Assembly (NCBI GenBank): GCA_035541855.1
Contig: DATKMM010000031.1
Coordinates: forward strand, 1-37,570
Direction: 5' to 3'
Length of the DNA stretch: 37,570 nucleotides
Source: JAJXYP01 sp035541855
GTDB taxonomy: Bacteria; Patescibacteriota; Minisyncoccia; UBA6257; 2-01-FULL-56-20
In this document: in pieces, positions 24,211 to 30,866 of the stretch
Position numbering within the stretch: the first letter of the stretch is position 1
How the letters are laid out: the number at the start of each line of letters is the position of its first letter
The notes under the pieces: model-generated
Told to the model about the DNA's origin: nothing
Database searches by the model: none
What the model saw: the letters and a program-made list of their open reading frames with translations, nothing else
Position numbers and translations under genes: made by a program

Positions 24211-25386
24211 GTGAGAAAAAACGGGAATGGTAAAAGGCTCAACCCCGCCAAGCTCGGGGACGAAGCTGGAAAATTGGAGGCCGATCTGTGCGTGCGGGTC
24301 GTCGGCCAACGCCAGGCGATCGAACAAGTGGTGAATATCTACCAGGCCTTCCTGGCCGGAATGTCGGATCCGGGAAGGCCGATTGGCAATTTTCTCTTCC
24401 TTGGACCGAGCGGTTCCGGGAAGACGCGGCTCGTCGAAGCCGTCGCGGAAAGCTTTGTGGGCGACCGGGGCGCCGTTATCAAGGTCGACTGCGCTGAATT
24501 CCAGCATAGTCACGAGATCGCCAAACTGATTGGCTCGCCGCCGGGATATCTTGGCCACCGCGAAACGCACCCCTTGTTCAGCCAGGAAGTGCTGCAGCAG
24601 TACTACACCGAGCACGTCAAGCTCAGTTTCGTCCTGTTCGACGAGATCGAGAAAGCCAGCGACGCGCTCTGGAACCTGCTGCTCGGCATCCTCGACAAGG
24701 CGACGCTCACGCTCGGCGACAACCGCCGCGTCGATTTCTCGCATACCATGATCTTCATGACGAGCAATCTGGGCGCCACGGAGATAAGCGCGATCCTGCG
24801 CCCCAGTCTCGGATTCGCCGCCGGCGAAGCGGAACGCACGCGTTCCACGGGTGTGATAGGCGACTCGCTGGCCGGCAAGATTTCGCGCGCCGCCATCGAG
24901 GCCACCCGGCGCAAGTTCACGCCGGAGTTCATCAATCGACTGGATAAGATAGCGGTCTTTCATCCTCTTAGTGAGGATGAATTACGCCAGGTCCTCGACA
25001 TCGAGCTGGGGATCGTGCAACAGCGCGTCTTCCACTCAGCCAACGGCGCCCCGTTCGTGCTCACGTTTACCAGGTCCGCGAAAGATGCTTTCCTGCGCGA
25101 AGGCATCGACCTGCAGTACGGCGCGCGCCACCTGAAGCGGGCGATCAACCGCTTGCTCGTACATCCCCTCTGTAACCTTATCGCCACCGCGCAGGTACAC
25201 AGCGGCGATAAGGTCAAGGTGGATTACGACGACGCCATCGGTCAGATAGCCTTCTTCATAGAAGAAGAGGCCATGGCGCCGTACACCATGATGCAAGTGA
25301 TAGAATCAGCCGCACCGGATTCCCTGGCGGCGGCGGCCGGAGCTGAACGGACGAGGTCCACCAAGGCAAGGGCCTCGCGTCGATAA
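24211..25386 (+). CDS. Single-ring AAA+ ATPase of the ClpA/ClpB D2 type
   Basis: A 391-residue protein equal to only one Clp/Hsp100 ring. It begins VVGQRQAIEQVVNIYQAFLAG, as at the start of a ClpB D2 domain. Walker A is FLGPSGSGKT (about 68-77), Walker B is VLFDEIEKA, sensor 1 is MIFMTSNLGA and the arginine finger region is RRKFTPEFINRLDKIAVFHPL. LQYGARHLKRAINRLLVHPL is the D2 small-domain sensor 2. The pore loop stretch is GSPPGYLGHRE. There is no N-domain or D1 ring, and no IGF-type ClpP loop is obvious, so a disaggregase-like or unfoldase adaptor role is only a guess. GTG start after AAGGGG; its own terminator follows. Separate transcription unit. Confidence 0.85.
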   Translation: MRKNGNGKRLNPAKLGDEAGKLEADLCVRVVGQRQAIEQVVNIYQAFLAGMSDPGRPIGNFLFLGPSGSGKTRLVEAVAESFVGDRGAVIKVDCAEFQHSHEIAKLIGSPPGYLGHRETHPLFSQEVLQQYYTEHVKLSFVLFDEIEKASDALWNLLLGILDKATLTLGDNRRVDFSHTMIFMTSNLGATEISAILRPSLGFAAGEAERTRSTGVIGDSLAGKISRAAIEATRRKFTPEFINRLDKIAVFHPLSEDELRQVLDIELGIVQQRVFHSANGAPFVLTFTRSAKDAFLREGIDLQYGARHLKRAINRLLVHPLCNLIATAQVHSGDKVKVDYDDAIGQIAFFIEEEAMAPYTMMQVIESAAPDSLAAAAGAERTRSTKARASRR

Positions 25387-25413
25387 CGATCCGGCTCTTT
25401 ACCCCATTACCCC

Positions 25414-25445
25414 ACGGCGCTTCCCGCATCGGAAGCGCCGTTTTT
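25414..25445 (+). terminator. Intrinsic terminator
   Basis: ACGGCGCTTCC (25414-25424) pairs with GGAAGCGCCGT (25431-25441), six-base loop, then a run of T. It ends the AAA+ gene. Confidence 0.9.
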
Positions 25446-25466
25446 ATTTCCCATCCGCACCTCAAC

Positions 25467-25541
25467 TGGTGCCCTCGTGAGGAATTGAACCTCAATCTTC
25501 TCCTTCGGAGGGAGATGTCCTATCCGTTGAACTACGAGGGC
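25467..25541 (-). tRNA. tRNA-Arg (CCG)
   Basis: A 75-base cloverleaf including an encoded CCA (TGG at 25467-25469 on the plus strand). Acceptor GCCCTCG pairs with CGAGGGC. The anticodon loop is CTCCGAA in the stem TCTCC/GGAGA, giving anticodon CCG. T-arm GAGGTTCAATTCCTC. A TATAGT hexamer upstream on the minus strand could be its -10. Confidence 0.93.
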
Positions 25542-25570
25542 GGCGATCGGACCCGCAGGTCCTGTCCCGG

Positions 25571-26674
25571 CTACTTTACTATAAAACCGATGATTTGATA
25601 AGCGGCGGCGGCGATAAAAACCAGCGCGATAGCGTCGAGCAGGAACTTCTGCGCGGGCGGCGGGGCGAGCGCCCGGCGGCCGATGGCGACGATCAATAAA
25701 TATTGCACGCTCAAAAACACGCCACCAACCAGGGTGACGACCACCAAAAAATCATTCAACCCGGCCATCACGCACGCCAGCGGGAAAAAGATGATGAGCG
25801 CCCGCGATCCGACCCGGTTCCACCGCAGGTCCTTCTCGAGGGCGTTCCTGATCTCGCGGGAGATCGGCATCGAACTCGTGGCGACCGCGAAAAGACCCAG
25901 CGCGGCGATGACACCGCGCTTCCAGGGCTCCCATCCGCCAAGACCCGATATCGTGTCCGGCGTTATCTGCGCGCCGCTGCCCAGGATTCCCGAAACGAAC
26001 AGCAAGTAGAGCAGGACGGCGAGCAGCGTTCCCGCAACCAACGGAAGCCACGACGCGAATTTCCAGCGCTTGCCCCTGCTCGATTCGTACGCCGGCTCCA
26101 CGGAGGTCCATCCGGCCACCGAGAAAAGGACGGCTCCAAAAGGCAGGAATGCGCTCGCCATATTGACCGCCGGCGCCCCGCCGAAGCCAAGATGCGGCAG
26201 GGTGGTGACGAAAATGAGCACGATCACGAGCGCGGTGAAGAGGATCCCGACCATTTCTAGTTCAACCACGCGGGCATCGCCGAGAAGCACGATCCCGGCG
26301 ATGAACGCCCAGAACGCCGCGACAGCGATCCCCGGCGGGATCCCCGGGAAACCAAGCTGGATGAACTGGCTGCCAAGGATAAGATAGGCAACCAGCGCCA
26401 GCAGCAGCCCGAGGACGATCGCCGTGAACCCGACCCAGAAACCGCCCGGGCCGAAATACTGGCGCGCCAGCCCCAGCAGGCGCTCTTTCTCCCCGCTGGC
26501 CTCAAGCGTCCTGAAGTAAACCACATGCGCCACGGCGACCATCGCGCCGAGCACGGCAAGATACAGCAGACACAGCAACCACCCCGCTTGGTAGAAAACG
26601 AACGGCAGGGCAAACACGCCATCCCCCACCGTCGCCGCCGCTACGATCGCGGCAACCTTCCAGAATCGGCGCAT
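25571..26674 (-). CDS. Aromatic amino acid permease-like transporter (HAAAP/APC superfamily)
   Basis: A 367-residue integral membrane protein with about ten or eleven hydrophobic segments. The N-terminus KVAAIVAAATVGDGVFALPFVFYQAGW matches the TM1 region of tryptophan/tyrosine permeases, with the unwound GxGxxALP-type motif. FLPFGAVLFSVAGWTSVEPAYE resembles TM6, another conserved substrate-binding helix of the family. Members usually import amino acids with protons or sodium. Its ATG is 15 bases after the S53 peptidase stop, with TACAAT exactly 6 bases before it, so it may be transcribed alone as well as with the peptidase. A secreted peptidase and an importer of amino acids together hint at scavenging. 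Confidence 0.85.
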   Translation of the reverse strand: MRRFWKVAAIVAAATVGDGVFALPFVFYQAGWLLCLLYLAVLGAMVAVAHVVYFRTLEASGEKERLLGLARQYFGPGGFWVGFTAIVLGLLLALVAYLILGSQFIQLGFPGIPPGIAVAAFWAFIAGIVLLGDARVVELEMVGILFTALVIVLIFVTTLPHLGFGGAPAVNMASAFLPFGAVLFSVAGWTSVEPAYESSRGKRWKFASWLPLVAGTLLAVLLYLLFVSGILGSGAQITPDTISGLGGWEPWKRGVIAALGLFAVATSSMPISREIRNALEKDLRWNRVGSRALIIFFPLACVMAGLNDFLVVVTLVGGVFLSVQYLLIVAIGRRALAPPPAQKFLLDAIALVFIAAAAYQIIGFIVK

Positions 26675-26680
26675 GCATTC

Positions 26681-26686
26681 ATTGTA
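26681..26686 (-). promoter_or_regulatory. Extended -10 box of the permease gene
   Basis: TGG followed by TACAAT on the minus strand, exactly 6 bases before the ATG at 26674. Confidence 0.55.
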
Positions 26687-26689
26687 CCA

Positions 26690-27865
26690 TCAGAACTTGG
26701 TTGTCTGCGGCGTTCCGAGGCCCGTCACGTAGTCATATCGCTTGCGCGCCGCACACAGATAGCCGCAATCACCGTTCAAACCGCTCGTGATATCGCGGAA
26801 AAACGTCAGCGTCCCGGCCGAAGCCTTGTCCGCGTATATCTTTGCCAGCGAGACGGAAGCGCCAAGCGCCTCGATAGCCGCCCATTGCGGCGCCCCCGCG
26901 GAGGTCCCTCCCACGGTGTACCATCCGTTCTTATAGGAACCGGTGGTTTTATACACCGGGTACCCCGTCGCCGGGTCGGCATTGTAGGCAACGTCCGGGA
27001 CCGCGCGCATGCCGGCCGCCTTCGGGATGCTGTACGCCGCCTGATACTCCGGCTGCTTCTCGTACGCGCTCACGCCCCCGCCGCTCCCCTCCCAGGCCAG
27101 TTCTTTGACGAATTTCCCCGTCGAGCTCGCGAGCACCAGCGTCGTCCCGCCGACACCGACCACGTTCGGCGCGGATGCCGGCCAGCTCACGCCGGCGCCA
27201 TCGTCGCCCGACGCCGCGAAGAAAACCGGCTGGCCATTGCTCCGGCTCTTGAAATGCGGGTCGTAGGTAAGCTGGTCGGAAAATTCCGCGCCGCCCCAGC
27301 TCATCGAGACCGCGACGACATCCTTCCGCGCCGCGGCGTAATCGACCGCCGCCATCAGGTTCGCGCCGCTCTGCGTCTTCGCCTCTACCAGCAGTATCTT
27401 CGCCTTGGGAGCGATCGCATGCGCCCACTCGACATCGAGCGCGGTCTCAAGCGACCAGCCGCTGCTCGAACCCGTGGAACTCGCCATGTCGTGTTTTTCG
27501 AAACAGCCGTTCTTCGTCGTGCACGCCGCGAGGCCGTATGCCGCATTGAACACCGCGAGGTCGCTCTCCGCCGTCGCATCGTCGTAAGCGTCAATGACCG
27601 CGATCGTCCCCTTCCCGCCGGTCGAAGGGAGATTGTACGCCTTCTTGATCTGCGCCGGGGTCACGCCCTGCGGCTTCGCCGCCGCCGCGCGGTACACGTG
27701 GATCGGCGGGTTCCCCTGGAAATCCGCGAACCGATACGCCGCCACGGCAAGCAGCATCGGCCCCAAGCTCAACCGGCCCGGCAAACCCAATCCCCACGGA
27801 GAAAGGAACGCGGTAGCGGCCGCGATGAACGCAGCAAGCGCCGCAAAATATTTTTGATGTCTCAT
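26690..27865 (-). CDS. S53 family (sedolisin/kumamolisin-like) serine peptidase without prodomain
   Basis: A 391-residue secreted acid serine peptidase. The N-terminus is basic and hydrophobic (MRHQKYFAALAAFIAAATAF), a signal or anchor. The catalytic Glu/Asp pair lies in WSLETALDVEWAHAIAPKA; the oxyanion Asp region is AASGDDGAGVSWPAS, and the nucleophile Ser is in VGGTSAGAPQWAA. The calcium site is built by FRDITSGLNG and YDYVTGLGTP at the end. All catalytic features are intact. Sedolisins usually carry a prodomain of about 180 residues; here only about 65 residues precede the QIKKAYNLP start of the mature domain. Lies just upstream of the permease gene. A 6-base gap separates its ATG from a GAGAAT box with TTGAAT 17 bases upstream. 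Confidence 0.92.
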   Translation of the reverse strand: MRHQKYFAALAAFIAAATAFLSPWGLGLPGRLSLGPMLLAVAAYRFADFQGNPPIHVYRAAAAKPQGVTPAQIKKAYNLPSTGGKGTIAVIDAYDDATAESDLAVFNAAYGLAACTTKNGCFEKHDMASSTGSSSGWSLETALDVEWAHAIAPKAKILLVEAKTQSGANLMAAVDYAAARKDVVAVSMSWGGAEFSDQLTYDPHFKSRSNGQPVFFAASGDDGAGVSWPASAPNVVGVGGTTLVLASSTGKFVKELAWEGSGGGVSAYEKQPEYQAAYSIPKAAGMRAVPDVAYNADPATGYPVYKTTGSYKNGWYTVGGTSAGAPQWAAIEALGASVSLAKIYADKASAGTLTFFRDITSGLNGDCGYLCAARKRYDYVTGLGTPQTTKF

Positions 27866-27871
27866 AGCTCC

Positions 27872-27900
27872 ATTCTCCGCCCCATTACGCCGTCATTCAA
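27872..27900 (-). promoter_or_regulatory. Possible promoter of the S53 peptidase gene
   Basis: Minus strand TTGAAT (27895-27900), 17-base spacer, GAGAAT (27872-27877), then exactly 6 bases (GGAGCT) to the ATG. A TTATAA further upstream is an alternative that would leave GGAG as ribosome-binding site. Confidence 0.4.
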
Positions 27901-27930
27901 GCAGTTTTTTATAATTTCTTCAGTTGCGGG

Positions 27931-27958
27931 TTGTTTTATTCCGAAAAATCAATACAAT
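27931..27958 (+). promoter_or_regulatory. Promoter of tRNA-Ser
   Basis: TTGTTT (27931-27936), 16-base spacer, TACAAT (27953-27958). The tRNA starts 15 bases downstream. Confidence 0.6.
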
Positions 27959-27972
27959 ACAAGCAAGACCAG

Positions 27973-28059
27973 GGAGGGTTGGCAGAGTGGTCTAACGCGC
28001 CGCACTCGAAATGCGGTTGGGGAGAAATCCCCTCACAGGTTCGAATCCTGTACCCTCCG
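27973..28059 (+). tRNA. tRNA-Ser (CGA)
   Basis: An 87-base class II cloverleaf. Acceptor GGAGGGT pairs with ACCCTCC, discriminator G. The anticodon loop CTCGAAA in the stem CCGCA/TGCGG gives anticodon CGA. The variable arm is GGGGAGAAATCCCC and the T-arm CAGGTTCGAATCCTG. CCA is not encoded. Confidence 0.95.
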
Positions 28060-28218
28060 CCCGTTCGTTCGCGGTTCGAGAGACCTTCCGGCCTCGTGTT
28101 TTGTTATCTTTTTGAAATGCAGTTCAGGCGACGAAAGCCGGCAGGCGTCCGGGATTCGAACCGGCTCTGATTCCGGGGAGCATCAGATTGGCATGCGATA
28201 GGTAACGGATGTATCGTT

Positions 28219-28902
28219 ATGGTAATGAACGCCCTTATCCGGAAAGCGATCGTGCAATCAATTTCAGGGATCGCCTTCTTCGTGGCCATCATCTACTTCA
28301 GCGCAGGAACATGGCACTATTGGCAGGGCTGGCTTTTTCTCGGCGTATTCACGCTTTGCACCATCGGATTCACCGTGTATCTCTTTCTTTACGATGTGCC
28401 GCTCCTTGAGCGACGGATGAACGCCGGACCCTGGAAGGAAAAGGAGAGGTCGCAGAAGATCATCGTCTCGCTCATCATGATCTCTTTTTTCATCTTTATG
28501 ATCCTCCCCGCAGTGGACCATCGTTACGGACTTTCGCCGGTTCCCGCCTGGGCAAGCATCCTTGGCGATCTTATCATCGCCCTCTCCTTCCTTTTTATCT
28601 TTTGGGTTATACGCGTCAACAGCTTCGCGGCGTCCAATATTTCCGTCGCATCCGGCCAAACAGTGATCTCGAGCGGACCGTATGCTTACGTGCGCCACCC
28701 CATGTACGCGGGAGCACTTTTGCTTTTTGTCGGAGTTCCCCTTGCGCTTGGTTCGTGGTGGACCATAGCGCTCATCGTTCTCTTTATCCCCATACTTTTA
28801 TGGCGGCTTTTGGACGAAGAAAGAATATTACGGAGAGACCTGCCCGGCTATGTCGAGTATACGCAGAAAGTACGGTTCCGTTTGGTGCCGTACGTTTGGT
28901 AA
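28219..28902 (+). CDS. Isoprenylcysteine carboxyl methyltransferase (ICMT)-like membrane protein
   Basis: A 227-residue protein with about five membrane helices. The C-terminal half holds the family signature: SSGPYAYVRHPMYAGALLLFVG (SAM-binding RHPxY) and DEERILRRDLPGYVEYTQKVRFRLVP. Bacterial members of the ICMT/PEMT superfamily methylate lipids or other small hydrophobic molecules rather than prenylated proteins; the substrate here is unknown. An ATG at 28225 (MNALIRK) is an alternative start, with TATCGT 7 bases before it. Its stop is 6 bases from the end of the convergent small membrane gene of the kdp operon, with no terminator between. Base composition is lower in GC than the core genes to the left. 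Confidence 0.85.
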   Translation: MVMNALIRKAIVQSISGIAFFVAIIYFSAGTWHYWQGWLFLGVFTLCTIGFTVYLFLYDVPLLERRMNAGPWKEKERSQKIIVSLIMISFFIFMILPAVDHRYGLSPVPAWASILGDLIIALSFLFIFWVIRVNSFAASNISVASGQTVISSGPYAYVRHPMYAGALLLFVGVPLALGSWWTIALIVLFIPILLWRLLDEERILRRDLPGYVEYTQKVRFRLVPYVW

Positions 28903-28908
28903 GGTATA

Positions 28909-29130
28909 TTACAGTTTTTTCCGAAGATATTCGAAAACGATATAACCGATAAATGCGGCTACGACGGCAATGATGAAGTTGGGCAGGGTAAAAATATTGA
29001 GAATAGCCCACACGAGACCCCTCTCCCGTCCCATGCCCGAACTGGTAAATTGACCCATCAAAAGATTGGCATAAAAGAGGAACACAATAAATGCAACTTC
29101 AACGATTGCTCTTTGCAGATTTTTTTTCAT
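28909..29130 (-). CDS. Small two-helix membrane protein coupled to kdpD
   Basis: A 73-residue protein, MKKNLQRAIVEVAFIVFLFYANLL, then a polar loop GQFTSSGMGRERGL and a second hydrophobic segment NFIIAVVAAFIGYIVFEYL with a basic end RKKL. Two membrane helices with both ends probably in the cytoplasm. Its ATG overlaps the kdpD stop by one base (TGATG), which is strong evidence of translational coupling and operon membership. Function is not known to me; location suggests a partner of the kinase-less KdpD or of the Kdp complex. Confidence 0.82.
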   Translation of the reverse strand: MKKNLQRAIVEVAFIVFLFYANLLMGQFTSSGMGRERGLVWAILNIFTLPNFIIAVVAAFIGYIVFEYLRKKL

Positions 29131-30242
29131 CAGATCATAACGATATGCACGTCCGGCAATTTTTCGACAAGCGTTTCGGTCACCGATCTCTTGAATTTCG
29201 CGAGTCCCCGTTTCGGCGTCGGATGCCCCTGTACCAAATGCGTAACGCCGTTCGCGCGGACGAATTGGATCAACGCCTGTGCGACATTATCATCCTTTAA
29301 CGTGAATGTTTCCGCGCCCATGCTTTTCGCGAGTCCCATGATCTTCGCGGTTTCGTCGCGGACCGGGGAAAGCGCCCTGCTTTCTTCGGCAGCGGTAAGA
29401 ACATGTACCACGTACCATGCGGCATTGAGCTGCGCCGCCAATCGCGAGGCTGCCCGCAAGATCTCTTCGCTGTTCGATTCCCCGCCGCGGATGCGGACCA
29501 TGATCTTGTTGAGCGCGCTGGGTTTTGTTTTGGCGTGGAACTTTTCGCGCTGCCGTTTGTCCAAGAGATTCGCCGTTTCGCTCAAGGCTAATTCCCGCAA
29601 GCGCGTGAGATTCTCGATCGTGAAGAAATTATTGAGCGCCGCATCGATGCGGTCGGGCTTGTAGATCTTCCCCGCCCGCAGACGCTCGATGAGGTCCATG
29701 GCCTCGATATCGACGTTCGTTATGAGATCGGCTTGCGCCACGATGGAATCCGGGATGCGCTCGGCCACCTTCACCCCCGTGGCTTTTTCCACAATGTTAT
29801 AGAGCGATTCGAGGTGCTGGACGTTGAGCGTCGTAATGACGCTGATCCCCGCGTTGAGGAGGTCTTCCACGTCTTCGTAGCGTTTCTCATACTTGCCGCC
29901 CGGGGCGTTCGTGTGCGCAAGCTCATCGACCAACGCCACGGTCGGACGGCGCCTGAGGACGGCCGCGAGGTCCATCTCCCTGAGCTCAAGATTCCCATGC
30001 TGCACGATCCTCGGCGGCACGACCTCCAATCCCGTCGCCTGCGCGATCGTCTCGGGACGCTCGTGCGGCTCCATGTAGCCGATCACCACGTCCACACCCG
30101 CTTCCAAAAGCGACCTGCCCTTCTGCAGCATGCGGTAGGTCTTGCCGACGCCCGCGGCGGAACCGAGGTAGATCTTAAGCTTGCCCCGTTCGCCGGTATC
30201 GATCAATTGCAAAAAATCATCAGGAGTTTGATGGTAGGCCAT
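29130..30242 (-). CDS. kdpD: Truncated KdpD: N-terminal sensor plus UspA-like domain, no kinase
   Basis: A 370-residue protein equal to only the cytoplasmic N-terminal part of KdpD (full length about 900). The KdpD domain (about 20-230) has Walker A GSAAGVGKTY (27-36), Walker B VALVDELAHTN (102-112), and the conserved VITTLNVQHLESLYNIVEKATG. A UspA-like domain fills about 245-370 (IMVRIRGGESNSEEILRAA... THLVQGHPTPKRGLAKFKRSVTETLVE). The four membrane helices, GAF and histidine kinase are missing, and no kdpE lies in the window. It ends naturally in a coupled stop, so it is not a frameshift. In other bacteria the USP domain senses c-di-AMP; whether this one does is inference. TATGAT 6 bases before the ATG may allow separate transcription. 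Confidence 0.92.
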   Translation of the reverse strand: MAYHQTPDDFLQLIDTGERGKLKIYLGSAAGVGKTYRMLQKGRSLLEAGVDVVIGYMEPHERPETIAQATGLEVVPPRIVQHGNLELREMDLAAVLRRRPTVALVDELAHTNAPGGKYEKRYEDVEDLLNAGISVITTLNVQHLESLYNIVEKATGVKVAERIPDSIVAQADLITNVDIEAMDLIERLRAGKIYKPDRIDAALNNFFTIENLTRLRELALSETANLLDKRQREKFHAKTKPSALNKIMVRIRGGESNSEEILRAASRLAAQLNAAWYVVHVLTAAEESRALSPVRDETAKIMGLAKSMGAETFTLKDDNVAQALIQFVRANGVTHLVQGHPTPKRGLAKFKRSVTETLVEKLPDVHIVMI

Positions 30243-30248
30243 GGCTCA

Positions 30249-30254
30249 ATCATA
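30249..30254 (-). promoter_or_regulatory. Possible internal -10 box for kdpD
   Basis: TATGAT on the minus strand, exactly 6 bases before the ATG at 30242, in the 23-base gap after kdpC. No clear -35, so it may be weak. Confidence 0.4.
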
Positions 30255-30265
30255 TCGCCCCGGCG

Positions 30266-30862
30266 TCATTTCCGCACCGGGTACTGGTTATCAAGCGCGA
30301 TATTCAGCGTAAGGACGTTCACGCCCGGCTCGCCAAAAACGCCCAAGCTGCGCCCGTCGGTATTCGCTTCGATCAGGGACTCCACGTCGGAGAGCGGGAT
30401 GTTCCGCGCCTTCGCAACGCGTGGCGCCTGGATCGCGGCGTTCGCAATGCTGATCTCCGGGTCAAGGCCGCTCCCCGATGCCGTTACCGCATCGGCTGGG
30501 ACGGGCGTACTCGAAGACAATCCGTTCTCCGAGCGGTAGGCGGCGATATTCTGCTGGATCATCGTCGCGAGCTTTTGCGAGGTCGGACCGAGATTTGTCC
30601 CGCCGGACGCAGTAGGATCGTAGCCCGCTCCTGCCGCCGAAGGACGCGGCTCGAAATATTGCGGCCCGCTGAAATTCTGCCCGATGAGCGCGGAGCCGAT
30701 CACCGTGCCGCCCGCGTCCGTGATCAAGCTGCCGTTCGCCTGCCACGGGAAGAGCGCCTGCCCGAACGCCCATACGGCGAGCGGATAGATGCCGCAGAGG
30801 ATGACCGCGAAGACGAGCGTCGCGACGACCGATATTCGGATCTGTTTCAGGAATTCTTTCAT
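30266..30862 (-). CDS. kdpC: Potassium-transporting ATPase subunit KdpC
   Basis: A 198-residue subunit that holds the KdpFABC complex together. One N-terminal membrane helix (about 10-33, ISVVATLVFAVILCGIYPLAVWAFGQALFP) is followed by an extracytoplasmic domain with the family blocks GSALIGQNFSGPQYFEPRPSAA, DAVTASGSGLDPEIS and then ANAAIQAPRVAKARNI, ending VNVLTLNIALDNQYP. Length is normal. Its ATG lies 4 bases after the kdpB stop. Confidence 0.97.
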   Translation of the reverse strand: MKEFLKQIRISVVATLVFAVILCGIYPLAVWAFGQALFPWQANGSLITDAGGTVIGSALIGQNFSGPQYFEPRPSAAGAGYDPTASGGTNLGPTSQKLATMIQQNIAAYRSENGLSSSTPVPADAVTASGSGLDPEISIANAAIQAPRVAKARNIPLSDVESLIEANTDGRSLGVFGEPGVNVLTLNIALDNQYPVRK

Positions 30863-30866
30863 TGGT

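Noticed and set aside
28140..28165. tRNA T-arm-like stretch CCGGGATTCGAACCGG downstream of tRNA-Ser, on the minus strand
   Set aside because: The T-stem pairs poorly in the normal geometry, no matching acceptor strand or D-arm is found at the right distance, and it is not a copy of the tRNA-Ser end. At best a decayed fragment.
29130..30242. kdpD broken by a frameshift
   Set aside because: The stop overlaps the next gene's ATG in a coupled arrangement, and no kinase-like sequence follows in any frame.
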